Source of the DNA: Nitrospira defluvii
GTDB lineage: Bacteria; Nitrospirota; Nitrospiria; Nitrospirales; Nitrospiraceae
Reading direction: 5' to 3'
Length of the DNA: 64,000 bases
Assembly (NCBI RefSeq): GCF_905220995.1
Contig: NZ_CAJNBJ010000008.1
Coordinates: 1 to 64,000, forward strand
Of the stretch, positions 34,397 through 42,178 are shown one piece after another. The notes under the pieces were generated by a model, which was not told the DNA's origin, made no database searches, and was given only the letters and a program-made list of their open reading frames with translations. Each line of letters begins with the position of its first letter. Within the stretch, counting starts at the first letter, position 1. A program made the translations under genes and the position numbers.

Positions 34397-35113
34397 ATGT
34401 TTGAATTTCTGAGACAGCCCGGATTTTTTGGAACCCATGCCACGATGGGGGCCGATCTCAGCCAGTTGATGGCTACGTTGTTCACCGGCTTGTTCATCAT
34501 CGGGTGGATTCAAGCAAAGCAGCATCGAGGACATCCTCATCATTGGTTGATGCTGGGCGGCATGATCACGATGGTAGGATTCTTTACCGCCTACTATCTG
34601 TTTCGACAGTTAGGGGTCTTGGCGTTTGAGGGGAAGGAAGGGTTCGGCGGGTCGCAAGCCTTGTACGACTATGTCTTTATCCCTGTGCTCACCATCCATA
34701 TCATTCTGGTGATCATCGGACTGGTCATGGCCGTCTACATGATCGTGTTGGGATTTCGATCTCAACAGTTCATCGGTGGAACCCGCGTCCTGAGTGCCTC
34801 GCTGCTGCAGACCTCGTGGAAGAAAGTCGGCCTAATCTTCGCGGCACTCCTGTCTCTGGTCGTCGTCCTCTTCGGGACACGGGTGATGTCGGCTGGATTT
34901 TCCATGCGCAAGCTGGAGGTCTACATCGGGTTTCTCGTCCTCGTGGCTATCGTCTTCGCGGTTGAAATGGGTATTCAGCGTATCTGGCCGGACGGCGGTC
35001 AGCGACATCGTGCGCTTGGCCGCTTCACCATGATTGTCTACTGCATCTTGTTTCTGACGGGAACTTTTACCTACGCCATGTTGTATATCTTCTATCCGGG
35101 GAAAATCGGGTAG
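34397..35113 (+). CDS. DUF420-family membrane protein (oxidase assembly, CtaM-like)
   Basis: A 238-residue membrane protein with about six helices. It has the His-rich loop QHRGHPHHWLML before helix 2 and other helix-end His (TIHIILVI), matching the DUF420/CtaM (YozB) family. CtaM in Gram-positive bacteria is needed for assembly of an aa3-type haem-copper oxidase, probably in copper or haem insertion. It is longer than the usual 150-180 residues owing to a C-terminal helix pair. Its place between a methyltransferase and the bd-like genes fits a cofactor-insertion role here. Confidence 0.75.
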   Translation: MFEFLRQPGFFGTHATMGADLSQLMATLFTGLFIIGWIQAKQHRGHPHHWLMLGGMITMVGFFTAYYLFRQLGVLAFEGKEGFGGSQALYDYVFIPVLTIHIILVIIGLVMAVYMIVLGFRSQQFIGGTRVLSASLLQTSWKKVGLIFAALLSLVVVLFGTRVMSAGFSMRKLEVYIGFLVLVAIVFAVEMGIQRIWPDGGQRHRALGRFTMIVYCILFLTGTFTYAMLYIFYPGKIG

Positions 35114-35149
35114 GGATATCGATACGGGCCACGGAGCGAGTCACGGTTT

Positions 35150-35644
35150 ATGCTTGTATGCGGCTGCGGCGGCTGGATGCATACCGAAGGGGTTGAGGAG
35201 CGACTGGCGGAAGACGGACAACCGACCTGGTTTGTCCGGACGGAATGTCGCCCCTGTCGTTGGCTGGTCGGCATCGAGGTCTCGGCGGGACAAGTTGACG
35301 GGCTCGTCGATCGGCTCATGTGGTCTGATGATGCAAAACATCGGTTGGATCGAACTCCTCCCTATGCTGCGCCCTTCTTACGTGAGCTGGTGGAGGGGTT
35401 TGCCAAGGCCAGGCAGCAGCGGGTGATCACCTATGATCTGATCGACCAGGCGCAAACCGGCGATGTCGTCGCCTGGGATCCAGATGCGGAACAGCGGCTC
35501 GCGAATGTGCCGGCACCCGTTCGAGCTATGGCACGGGTTGAACTTGAACGGACGGCCGTCGATCGTGGCGCTCGTGTGGTCACGGTGGCGTTGATGGAAG
35601 AAGTGAAAGCACGATATTTCGGTATGGCAGCTCAGAAACAATGA
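35150..35644 (+). CDS. PCP_red-domain protein
   Basis: A 164-residue soluble protein. The last 60 residues (VPAPVRAMARVELERTAVDR, then ALMEEVKARYFG) match the small PCP_red domain found at the C-terminus of ChlB/BchB, the light-independent protochlorophyllide reductase subunit, and as stand-alone proteins in non-phototrophs. The N-terminal part has CGCGGW and C-x-x-C (CRPC) cysteines that may bind a metal. In DPOR this domain helps shape the substrate pocket; with no other Bch/Chl genes here, a role in binding a tetrapyrrole or an Fe-S centre is only a guess. The ATG at 35150 lacks a strong ribosome site. Confidence 0.65.
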   Translation: MLVCGCGGWMHTEGVEERLAEDGQPTWFVRTECRPCRWLVGIEVSAGQVDGLVDRLMWSDDAKHRLDRTPPYAAPFLRELVEGFAKARQQRVITYDLIDQAQTGDVVAWDPDAEQRLANVPAPVRAMARVELERTAVDRGARVVTVALMEEVKARYFGMAAQKQ

Positions 35645-35714
35645 GACGTGAGGAGCGCAGGAAGTAGTGAGGGGCGGAATGGGCCTTTCCTCGTCTCACC
35701 TTGCCGTCTAGATC

Positions 35715-36800
35715 ATGCTGCATCGATTGGCATTACGGGTACTTCCAAGTTTGACGCTTGCCGTCACGGACGATTCGGTTCGCAAACGTAAACGTCTCGT
35801 GATGTTCGTCCCCGGGTTGGTAGCGTTTGCGGTCTATCGGGCCGCAAAACAGGGGTTTTCTCTTGCCGATCCGCTGACGCTGCTGTTGCTGTGCGGCCTG
35901 GTTTCCATGGCAACAGCCTTGTGCGCCTATCGCGTCGGGCGGGCCGTGCCATTTACCGAATTAGTTGCGTTGGACGGAGTGCGTCGGATTGGCTGGATTG
36001 TCGCCTGGATTGGATTTGTCTACGGCGTTCAGTTGTCATTGCTGGTTCTCGCCTTGTTATGGTTGGTGGGATACGACTATCTCAAACATCCCGATGGGCC
36101 GGCCATGATGGCCCTCATCATTCCCAGTTCAGCCGTGGCTCGCGACGCATTCGAGATCGGGTACGTTCGGTGGCTTGAATCGAGTGGGCGGCCATTCGTG
36201 ACGTTCCCGGACGGTGCGGCGCTGTGGGGGTTGCTGCAGCGGGCCGACCAATCGCTTGCTACCTGGGTGATAACTGGCACGGTGGGGTGCGCCAGCCTGT
36301 CGGTCCTGACGGCGACGCTGATTGATGGGGATTGGGCGGTACTCGGTCAAGCCGGTGTCGTAGCGCTGGCGGCAGGGACGGTCGGGCTCCTAGCTTTCTT
36401 TGCCGGTCAAGCAGAGCGGGGAGCGTGGAGGCCCAGGTTGGCCGTAACTCAATGGAGGGAACTCGTCAAGTTCTGGTGGTGGCCAGGATTGGCCTTTGCC
36501 GCAACCTACTATCTGGTGTTGGTCGGAGTGGGGTTGTACCTCTTACGGCAGCCGATGCTTTCCGCGGGCTTCCATGTCTGTGTGGCCGCCCTCGTCGGCG
36601 GCATGATGGCGTTGTATTGTTATTATCTCGGCGATCGGCGAGAGATTGAAAGTCGTCAACCGGGAGGTGTACCCAGTGCATTGCTGCGGTGCCCGTTTGT
36701 CATGGGCATCTTGGGTAAATCCCGCGAAGCCATTGCGGGTGCGGCTCTCCATGAATCTGCAACCGTTTTTGAGAAGAATAGCCAGAGAGTGTCGTCATGA
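35715..36800 (+). CDS. Unknown polytopic membrane protein upstream of bd-like protein 1
   Basis: A 361-residue protein with about eight hydrophobic helices and no motif I recognise. A basic segment (RKRKRLV) precedes the first helix. A charged loop VRWLESSGRPFVTF and WRELVKFWWWPGLAF with many Trp stand out. It overlaps the bd-like gene by 4 bases (ATGA), implying coupled translation, so it may be a subunit or assembly partner that takes the place of CydB. It does not resemble CydB in its N-terminus. No ribosome site is clear at 35715. Confidence 0.65.
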   Translation: MLHRLALRVLPSLTLAVTDDSVRKRKRLVMFVPGLVAFAVYRAAKQGFSLADPLTLLLLCGLVSMATALCAYRVGRAVPFTELVALDGVRRIGWIVAWIGFVYGVQLSLLVLALLWLVGYDYLKHPDGPAMMALIIPSSAVARDAFEIGYVRWLESSGRPFVTFPDGAALWGLLQRADQSLATWVITGTVGCASLSVLTATLIDGDWAVLGQAGVVALAAGTVGLLAFFAGQAERGAWRPRLAVTQWRELVKFWWWPGLAFAATYYLVLVGVGLYLLRQPMLSAGFHVCVAALVGGMMALYCYYLGDRREIESRQPGGVPSALLRCPFVMGILGKSREAIAGAALHESATVFEKNSQRVSS

Positions 36801-38665
36801 CGAAACATGTGTCGGTTCCGTTCGTGATTGTGCTGGTACTATGCGGATTCCTGTCGAGCTTCGGTGCGCTGTTGGTGAGTCCGCCGCTGCTGATGGCTGC
36901 GGACCCTTCCGCCGATGTGTATTTCCACACCCCCGGTGTGCCCAGTGGGCCTTCGGCGCCGACGGCAAACGACAATCACTACCCGCAGGTCGGTTCCCTC
37001 GACAGCCGGCTGCTGATGTGGTTCATCATTCAACAGCATACGTACTTTGGCGGATTTGTTCTGGCGTTGCCCATCTTTTGTGTGTTGCTGGAACTGCTGG
37101 GGCTGGTCGCAAAGAATCCCGCGATGGCCTTGCGATATGACGGACTGGCCCAGGATCTGCTGAAGGTCGCGTTGCTGGCCTTGTCCGTCACCGCCGTCGT
37201 CGGCAGTGTAATGCTGACGATGTTTATCACGCTCTATCCCAGTTTCATGCAGTACATGGGGGGCACCTTCAAGGGCATGATGCCGCTGTATGCGCTGGTG
37301 TTTGTGGGGACCACCGCACTGACGATTGTGTATTACTACAGCTGGGATCGCATGGCAGAGCCCGGCGCGAAGTGGGTGCATCTGTCGATTGGTGTGATTG
37401 CGGTGGTGTTCGGTACCTCCTTGTTACTGCTGGCAAATGCCTGGTCGGCGTTCATGATGGCGCCGTCCGGGGTTGACGGGCAGGGCCGGTACTTGGGCAA
37501 TCCTTGGCATCTGCTGCGATCGGCATTGTGGAGTCCGCTGAACCTCCATCGGTTTCTGGCGGATATCATGTCCGGCGGTGCAGTCGTCTTGGCCTACGCC
37601 TGTTATCGATTTTTCTCCGGGAAAAGTCAGGAAGAGCGCGCCTATTATGATTGGGTGGGATACGTGTTTCTATTTGTCACGGTCTGCGCGCTGCTGCCGA
37701 TGCCGTTTGCCGGCTATTGGTTGATGCGATCCGTGTATGCCTACAGTCAGAGCATGGGTGTCACGATGATGGGCGGCCTGCTGACCTGGCTGTTTGTCGT
37801 GCAGGCATTGCTGATCGGCGCCCTGTTTCTGGGGGTGAATTATTATCTCTGGCAGAGCATGGGACGGATTCGCGGCGGGGAACGCTATCAACCCTACTAC
37901 CAGTATCTGCTGCTGGCACTGACCGGATGTTTGTTTATCTGGTTGACTCCCCATACGTTGTTGATGACCGGCACTGAAGTCAAGGCTATGGGCGGGGCCC
38001 AGCATCCGGTGATCGGCAATTACGGGGTGATGTCCTCCAAGAACGGCGCGGTCAATGTCATGATCTGTATCACGGCCTTGAGTTATATCTATTACCGTCG
38101 TGCGAATCGGACGATGACCATCTCTTGGGTTCGGGCGGGAAATCTCGCGCTGGCCGCGCTCTTCGGCCTCGGGGTAGCCCACATCATCGGGCTGTCGGTC
38201 TACGGCTTCTACTTGCCGGCGAGTCTTCGCGTGGCGCTGTCTGGGCCGCAGGCTGTGACGACCCTTTTGGTGGTCACGCTGGGGTTGCTACTCAATCGTC
38301 GCATGTTACGTGGCGCGACGATTCATGGCCCGGTGCAATGGGGACACATTTCGGTTCGCGGAATGGTGGGGCTGTTTGGGCTGGCCGCAGCGTTCACGTG
38401 GGTGATGGGGTTGATGGGGTACATCCGTTCCTCGGGGCGGTTGGCCTGGCACGTGAACGAGTTGATGCCGGACACGTCCCCCTGGGCATTTACGCCGACG
38501 CTTGGGTTCGCCGCCAAGATGGTGACCATTAATATGGTGCTCTTCTGGGGAGCGGTCTTCTTCTTGTTCTGGGTGTGCCAACGAGGACAGCAGCCGGTGA
38601 TGCATGAGGATCTGAGTGCGGAGAAAGAGGCGGGCTTTTTGCCCTCTCCTTCGCATGAAGGATAG
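36797..38665 (+). CDS. Cytochrome bd oxidase subunit I-like membrane protein 1
   Basis: A 622-residue protein with a signal-like helix, a short periplasmic part (residues 35-70) and about 14 membrane helices. H81 (IIQQHTYFGG) corresponds to CydA H19; YSWDRM corresponds to the FGWDRL after CydA helix III, and H251 (SPLNLH) lies close to the CydA H186 region. By my alignment both Glu that bind or feed haem b595/d in CydA (E99, E107) are Leu and Thr here. The C-terminal half (TPHTLLM, KAMGGAQHPVIGNYGVMSSKNG) is shared with the paralogue at 42179 but not with CydA. Redox activity is therefore uncertain. It is coupled to the upstream membrane protein. Confidence 0.85.
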   Translation: MTKHVSVPFVIVLVLCGFLSSFGALLVSPPLLMAADPSADVYFHTPGVPSGPSAPTANDNHYPQVGSLDSRLLMWFIIQQHTYFGGFVLALPIFCVLLELLGLVAKNPAMALRYDGLAQDLLKVALLALSVTAVVGSVMLTMFITLYPSFMQYMGGTFKGMMPLYALVFVGTTALTIVYYYSWDRMAEPGAKWVHLSIGVIAVVFGTSLLLLANAWSAFMMAPSGVDGQGRYLGNPWHLLRSALWSPLNLHRFLADIMSGGAVVLAYACYRFFSGKSQEERAYYDWVGYVFLFVTVCALLPMPFAGYWLMRSVYAYSQSMGVTMMGGLLTWLFVVQALLIGALFLGVNYYLWQSMGRIRGGERYQPYYQYLLLALTGCLFIWLTPHTLLMTGTEVKAMGGAQHPVIGNYGVMSSKNGAVNVMICITALSYIYYRRANRTMTISWVRAGNLALAALFGLGVAHIIGLSVYGFYLPASLRVALSGPQAVTTLLVVTLGLLLNRRMLRGATIHGPVQWGHISVRGMVGLFGLAAAFTWVMGLMGYIRSSGRLAWHVNELMPDTSPWAFTPTLGFAAKMVTINMVLFWGAVFFLFWVCQRGQQPVMHEDLSAEKEAGFLPSPSHEG

Positions 38666-38687
38666 GCAAGTGATGAGGAGTGCAGGG

Positions 38688-39350
38688 ATGGAAATGAGGA
38701 TGTTGGTCGGTGCGATAGGGTTGTTGGGGTTGATGGGATGGTCGTCGCTTCTGGGGCAGGGTGATGTGGCTTTTGCGGCTGAGCCTGGAGTCCTGGTATT
38801 AGAAGATTTTCAATCGGCTGACCAAGGCGGATTTCCGATTGATTGGCAGCATGAGAATCAACGTAGCCAGGCGAAGGGTAGGGACGCGTACAAGATTCAA
38901 TCGGAGGATGGCAAGAAATTCCTGGCGGCTAAGGATGCGGGACAGCGTATCAAGAAGCGCAAAATTGATTGGGATCCAAAGGCGTATCCGATCCTGACCT
39001 GGCGGTGGCGTCTCCACAAGGCTCCAAATGGTTCTGAGCCTGTGGCGGCCGTGTACGCTTCGTTGGATACGGATCTCATGTTCATTCCTGTCTTTACCAA
39101 ATATATCTGGAGCGCTGGAAAACCTGAGGGAACGTTCGTCGAGGGCGGCATGTTCAGTGGTTCGGAGCTGGTCGTGCAGAGCGGGGTGTTGCCGGTCGGA
39201 GAGTGGGTCGAAGAGCGGGTGAATGTCTACGAAGACTTCAAGCGCATTCACAAACATGAGCCGCAGGAAAAAGCCTGGGGGATCTCCCTGTTTGCCGGGC
39301 CTGGAGTAGAAATCGATTTTGGCCCGGTGACGGTGGGCCCGGCTAACTAA
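38688..39350 (+). CDS. Exported DUF3047-family protein
   Basis: A 220-residue protein with a signal peptide (LVGAIGLLGLMGWSSLLGQG). The mature part has the DUF3047 pattern: LVLEDFQSADQGGFPIDW, ILTWRWRLHKAPNG, and the closing ISLFAGPGVEIDFGPV. DUF3047 proteins are beta-rich periplasmic proteins of unknown role. The ATG at 38688 is preceded by GAGGAG; the frame is open further upstream inside the bd-like gene, but that part is unlike a protein. It follows the bd-like stop by 22 bases, so it is probably cotranscribed. Confidence 0.75.
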   Translation: MEMRMLVGAIGLLGLMGWSSLLGQGDVAFAAEPGVLVLEDFQSADQGGFPIDWQHENQRSQAKGRDAYKIQSEDGKKFLAAKDAGQRIKKRKIDWDPKAYPILTWRWRLHKAPNGSEPVAAVYASLDTDLMFIPVFTKYIWSAGKPEGTFVEGGMFSGSELVVQSGVLPVGEWVEERVNVYEDFKRIHKHEPQEKAWGISLFAGPGVEIDFGPVTVGPAN

Positions 39351-39382
39351 ATTGCTTATGAGCTCGGGTTTATGAGGATTGC

Positions 39383-39784
39383 GTGGCGGAGATGAGTCGA
39401 CCCTCAACCAATATGTTATTTGATCTGGCCTTCGGCATCGTGGTCATGGGCACGGTCGGGGCGCTGATCGGTACTTTTCTCGGTGCGGCATCCATTCCAG
39501 TAACCTCCGGAGTTGGTGTGTTGCTTGGCGCCGTGGTCGGCTTTCTTGGCGGACGCCGATTCCTGGCCAGTATTTTGGTCGGCACAGTCTTGGGCGGCCT
39601 CCTCGCGTGGATGATCGCCGGGCTGGAAAAGGTCTCATTTGGGGCAGGCGCCGGGGCAGCCATGGGGGGCTTTCTCGGTGTGCAGATTTCGATGTTGCTG
39701 GATGTGCGAGCGGCCAGAAAAGCCGCACAGGTTGAGGAAAGTGAGGACGCAGGCGCGGCTCACTCGGCAGTGACCAAATCATGA
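39383..39784 (+). CDS. Small glycine-rich membrane protein
   Basis: A 133-residue protein of mostly glycine-zipper helices (GTVGALIGTFLGAASI, GVLLGAVVGFLGG, GAGAGAAMGGFLG) with a charged, cytoplasmic-like tail. A GTG start at 39383 has AGGA upstream; the ATG at 39392 is also possible. Glycine zippers pack helices closely, so it may be a membrane anchor or part of a larger complex. It is encoded between DUF3047 and the formylglycine-enzyme-fold genes in one transcription unit. Function unknown. Confidence 0.65.
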   Translation: MAEMSRPSTNMLFDLAFGIVVMGTVGALIGTFLGAASIPVTSGVGVLLGAVVGFLGGRRFLASILVGTVLGGLLAWMIAGLEKVSFGAGAGAAMGGFLGVQISMLLDVRAARKAAQVEESEDAGAAHSAVTKS

Positions 39785-39799
39785 GGCGTGAGTAAGGCG

Positions 39800-40714
39800 A
39801 TGGAAAATCGGGGTGTGCTCATCGGGTCGATTATCTTTGTGTTTGGGTCGTTCATTCTGATGATCGGAGGATTGGTCTACGAGTCCTATAAGGCCAAGCA
39901 GATGCGCCAATTGGCCCTCTCTATTGCATCAGAAGCCAAGCCCGTTGCCGCGCCCATCGCGCAGGATTTTTCGATGTACAAGACCCTTATCGGGGATGAT
40001 GGCCGGGAAATGGTGCAAATCTCCGAAGGCCCGTTCGTCATGGGGAGCCGTGATAATGACAGTGACCCGGATGAAAAGCCTGAGCATCAAGTCTATTTGA
40101 AGACCTACTTCCTTGATAAGCATGAAGTGACACAGGACGCGTACGACCGTTTTCTCAAAATGACGAAAAGGGTGAAGCGAAAAATTGAGGTCTTTGAAGA
40201 CGATCCGGCCAAGTTGCTGAAGCCTGACTATCCTGCCATTGCAGTGACGTGGGATGACGCAGAGGCTTTTTGCAAATGGGCTGGAAAGCGTTTGCCGACT
40301 GAGGCGGAGTGGGAAAAAGCCGCCCGTGGAGAGGGGAAGCGTCGTTATGCTTGGGGCGATGAGTTTGTCTCCGGATACGCGAACATCGACGGCACCGAAG
40401 ACGGGTTTCGCTACCTCGCCCCTCCCGGTTCCTTCGAATCGGGGCGCAGCCCCTATGGAATTTACGACATGACGGGAAATGTCGGTGAATGGGTAGCGGA
40501 TGTGTACGATGAAAACTTTTATCGAGCCTCGCCCTACCGAGATCCCAAGGGGCCAGACCAGGGTGAGCAGCGAATCATTCGCGGTGGTTCCTGGAGAGAA
40601 ACAAAACGAAATGTGCGATCTTCCAAGCGATTCCAGGCGAGACCGTGGCGGCATGACATCACGGTTGGATTTCGTTGTGCGAAAGATGTCGATGTCGACA
40701 CGGTGGTGAAGTAG
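39800..40714 (+). CDS. Membrane-anchored formylglycine-generating-enzyme-fold protein 1
   Basis: A 304-residue protein with an N-terminal anchor helix (about 7-28) and a periplasmic FGE/SUMF1-type domain from about residue 75. Family hallmarks are visible: PFVMGSRDND, FLDKHEVTQ, RLPTEAEWEKAARG, GIYDMTGNVGEWV, RIIRGGSW and FRC at the end. In true formylglycine enzymes two cysteines follow RGGSW; here that part reads RETKRNVRSS, so the copper-binding pair is missing. It is thus probably a structural or ligand-binding member. An in-frame GTG at 39788 is an alternative start; neither has an ideal ribosome site. A second such gene follows. Confidence 0.85.
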   Translation: MENRGVLIGSIIFVFGSFILMIGGLVYESYKAKQMRQLALSIASEAKPVAAPIAQDFSMYKTLIGDDGREMVQISEGPFVMGSRDNDSDPDEKPEHQVYLKTYFLDKHEVTQDAYDRFLKMTKRVKRKIEVFEDDPAKLLKPDYPAIAVTWDDAEAFCKWAGKRLPTEAEWEKAARGEGKRRYAWGDEFVSGYANIDGTEDGFRYLAPPGSFESGRSPYGIYDMTGNVGEWVADVYDENFYRASPYRDPKGPDQGEQRIIRGGSWRETKRNVRSSKRFQARPWRHDITVGFRCAKDVDVDTVVK

Positions 40715-40725
40715 TCGATCACGGC

Positions 40726-41676
40726 ATGCTGGAAACGCGCTTTAAAGTGGTTTTCCTCTTCGCGGTGCTCTTTGCCGCGAGTCTGCCTATTATCGCCATT
40801 CTTCGCGGAACGATTTCCACTCCATTTGAGGCGGCATCAACGCATTCTGAAGAGGCAGTGTCTGGCACCGCTTCAGAGGCATCGCCCGAAGAGCCCCTGC
40901 CGGAAGAATTGGTCGTCATCCCTGCGGGGCCCTTCATTCGAGGGACGAATCAGGGCGGGTTCGATGAGCAGCCGGAGCGGCAGATCTATCTCGATGAGTT
41001 CCTCATCGATCGCTATGAAGTAACCAATGCGCAATATGCGGCCTTCGTGAAGGCGACGGGCCATCGAAAATCTGGGCCTCCCTCGCGGTATGCCAAGAAT
41101 CCTGGGCGTATGCGTGGGGTGAACCAGCCGGCGGTGTATGTCTCCTGGGAGGATGCTAAAGCCTACTGCACCTGGCGAGGGCGGCGCTTGCCGACCGAGG
41201 CTGAATGGGAAAAGGCCATGCGTGGCACCGACGGTCGTCTGTGGCCGTGGGGCAACGTAGAAATGCCTGGCGGTGCGAACTGGGCTCGTGTTGACGATGG
41301 GTTTGATGTGGCGGCTCCGGTGGGGCGAGTGCGAAGCGATGTCAGTCCTTATGGCGTGATGGATGGGGCTGGGAACGTGATGGAGTGGGTGGAGGATTGG
41401 TATCTCGAAGGAGCCTATGCCGCGGCTTCTGACCGGAACCCTGAAAGTCCTGAATATGGAACGTACAAAGTATTGAGGGGAGCGGGATACACGAGTTCAG
41501 GATCAGACTTGCGTATCACCGCTCGCAGTAAAATGATGGCGGACTTTCGTGACGAAACGATTGGGTTTCGTTGTGCTCAATCCAGCGTGGGGAAGGGCCG
41601 TATGTCTGAGGGCGGGAAGGGTGAGAAAATCATAGAAAATCAAAGTAGTAGAGGATCAGAAACACGGCCAAAATGA
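40726..41676 (+). CDS. Membrane-anchored formylglycine-generating-enzyme-fold protein 2
   Basis: A 316-residue paralogue of the preceding gene: an anchor helix (about 8-27), an acidic linker rich in Glu, Ala and Ser, then the FGE-type domain (PFIRGTNQGGFDEQPE, YEVTNAQYAAFV, RLPTEAEWEKAMRG, GVMDGAGNVMEWVEDW, VLRGAGYTSSGSD, GFRC). The catalytic cysteine pair is again absent. Start ATG 40726, 12 bases after the previous stop. Its 3' end overlaps, on the other strand, a small single-helix ORF (41630-41734). Likely periplasmic scaffold. Confidence 0.85.
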   Translation: MLETRFKVVFLFAVLFAASLPIIAILRGTISTPFEAASTHSEEAVSGTASEASPEEPLPEELVVIPAGPFIRGTNQGGFDEQPERQIYLDEFLIDRYEVTNAQYAAFVKATGHRKSGPPSRYAKNPGRMRGVNQPAVYVSWEDAKAYCTWRGRRLPTEAEWEKAMRGTDGRLWPWGNVEMPGGANWARVDDGFDVAAPVGRVRSDVSPYGVMDGAGNVMEWVEDWYLEGAYAAASDRNPESPEYGTYKVLRGAGYTSSGSDLRITARSKMMADFRDETIGFRCAQSSVGKGRMSEGGKGEKIIENQSSRGSETRPK

Positions 41677-41734
41677 TATTGACAACCATTCCAGCCAAAA
41701 CTATAATGTCGAACACTTTTGAGTTTTTCGCCAT
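41630..41734 (-). CDS. Possible 34-residue single-helix membrane protein (antisense end)
   Basis: Reading leftward from the ATG at 41734: a short basic start (MAKNSK), then one continuous hydrophobic helix (FDIIVLAGMVVNIILAVFLI) ending YYFDFL. AAAGGGA lies 5 bases before the ATG, a good ribosome site. It overlaps the 3' end of the rightward FGE-fold gene by 47 bases. It is one of three tiny membrane ORFs around the bd-like gene at 42179. Size and placement fit an accessory oxidase peptide, but it is on the opposite strand, and homology could not be checked. Confidence 0.45.
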   Translation of the reverse strand: MAKNSKVFDIIVLAGMVVNIILAVFLILYYFDFL

Positions 41735-41835
41735 AAAAATCCCTTTAAAAATCAGGTGGGTGAGGGATTTTGATTAACACAGCATAGTTGGTGTGTCAAT
41801 TTAAAATACGTACTTAAACCGTTGGGGGAATCAAG

Positions 41836-41952
41836 ATGGAAGCTGCTCAGGACGACATCTCAATTAAGATCGGAAAAATGATTTTCTACATCACCCTGGC
41901 AGTGAGTCTCTGGTTTTTTTATTGGTTCGGAGGGATTCAGTGCCCGTGCTGA
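41836..41952 (+). CDS. Small single-helix membrane protein, candidate oxidase accessory subunit A
   Basis: A 38-residue ORF: an acidic N-terminus (MEAAQDDISIKIGK), one membrane helix (MIFYITLAVSLWFFYWF) and a C-terminal CPC. GGGGGA lies 6 bases before the ATG. The AT-rich stretch 41735-41835 before it is the likely promoter. Its size resembles CydX (37 residues), the single-helix subunit of E. coli cytochrome bd, but the sequence is not recognisably related. It lies 43 bases before the next small ORF and 226 before bd-like gene 2, same strand. Confidence 0.6.
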   Translation: MEAAQDDISIKIGKMIFYITLAVSLWFFYWFGGIQCPC

Positions 41953-41995
41953 TCCTGGCCATGGGAAACGTTTACTAAGTTGAAGGGGGTTTGAG

Positions 41996-42118
41996 ATGGG
42001 CCAAACAATTGTGTATTTCGTCGTCTCGATCTTGATCTGCGTCTCGTTTTTTGCGGCTGTTGATCACTTTTTGATGGATGCGCAAGGGTTGGACTTTTGG
42101 TATCTCCTTCGGAAGTAA
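41996..42118 (+). CDS. Small single-helix membrane protein, candidate oxidase accessory subunit B
   Basis: A 40-residue ORF: MGQTIVYFVVSILICVSFFA as the membrane helix, then a hydrophilic, aromatic tail (DHFLMDAQGLDFWYLLRK). AGGGGG lies 6 bases before the ATG. It ends 60 bases before the bd-like gene at 42179, which has its own ribosome site, so the three are probably cotranscribed. Very likely translated, given the strong ribosome site, helix and lack of overlap. Role inferred by analogy with CydX-type and CcoQ-type small subunits. Confidence 0.6.
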   Translation: MGQTIVYFVVSILICVSFFAAVDHFLMDAQGLDFWYLLRK

Positions 42119-42178
42119 TTGGGGAGATAAGGTTTTGATTTTGTTGTTCACATACGAGATGTATCAAGGAGGTAACCC

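Noticed and set aside
41760-41792. FNR/CRP-like half sites (TTGAT ... GTCAA) before the oxidase microproteins
   Set aside because: The symmetry is imperfect and the spacing (over 20 bases) does not fit the TTGAT-N4-ATCAA consensus.
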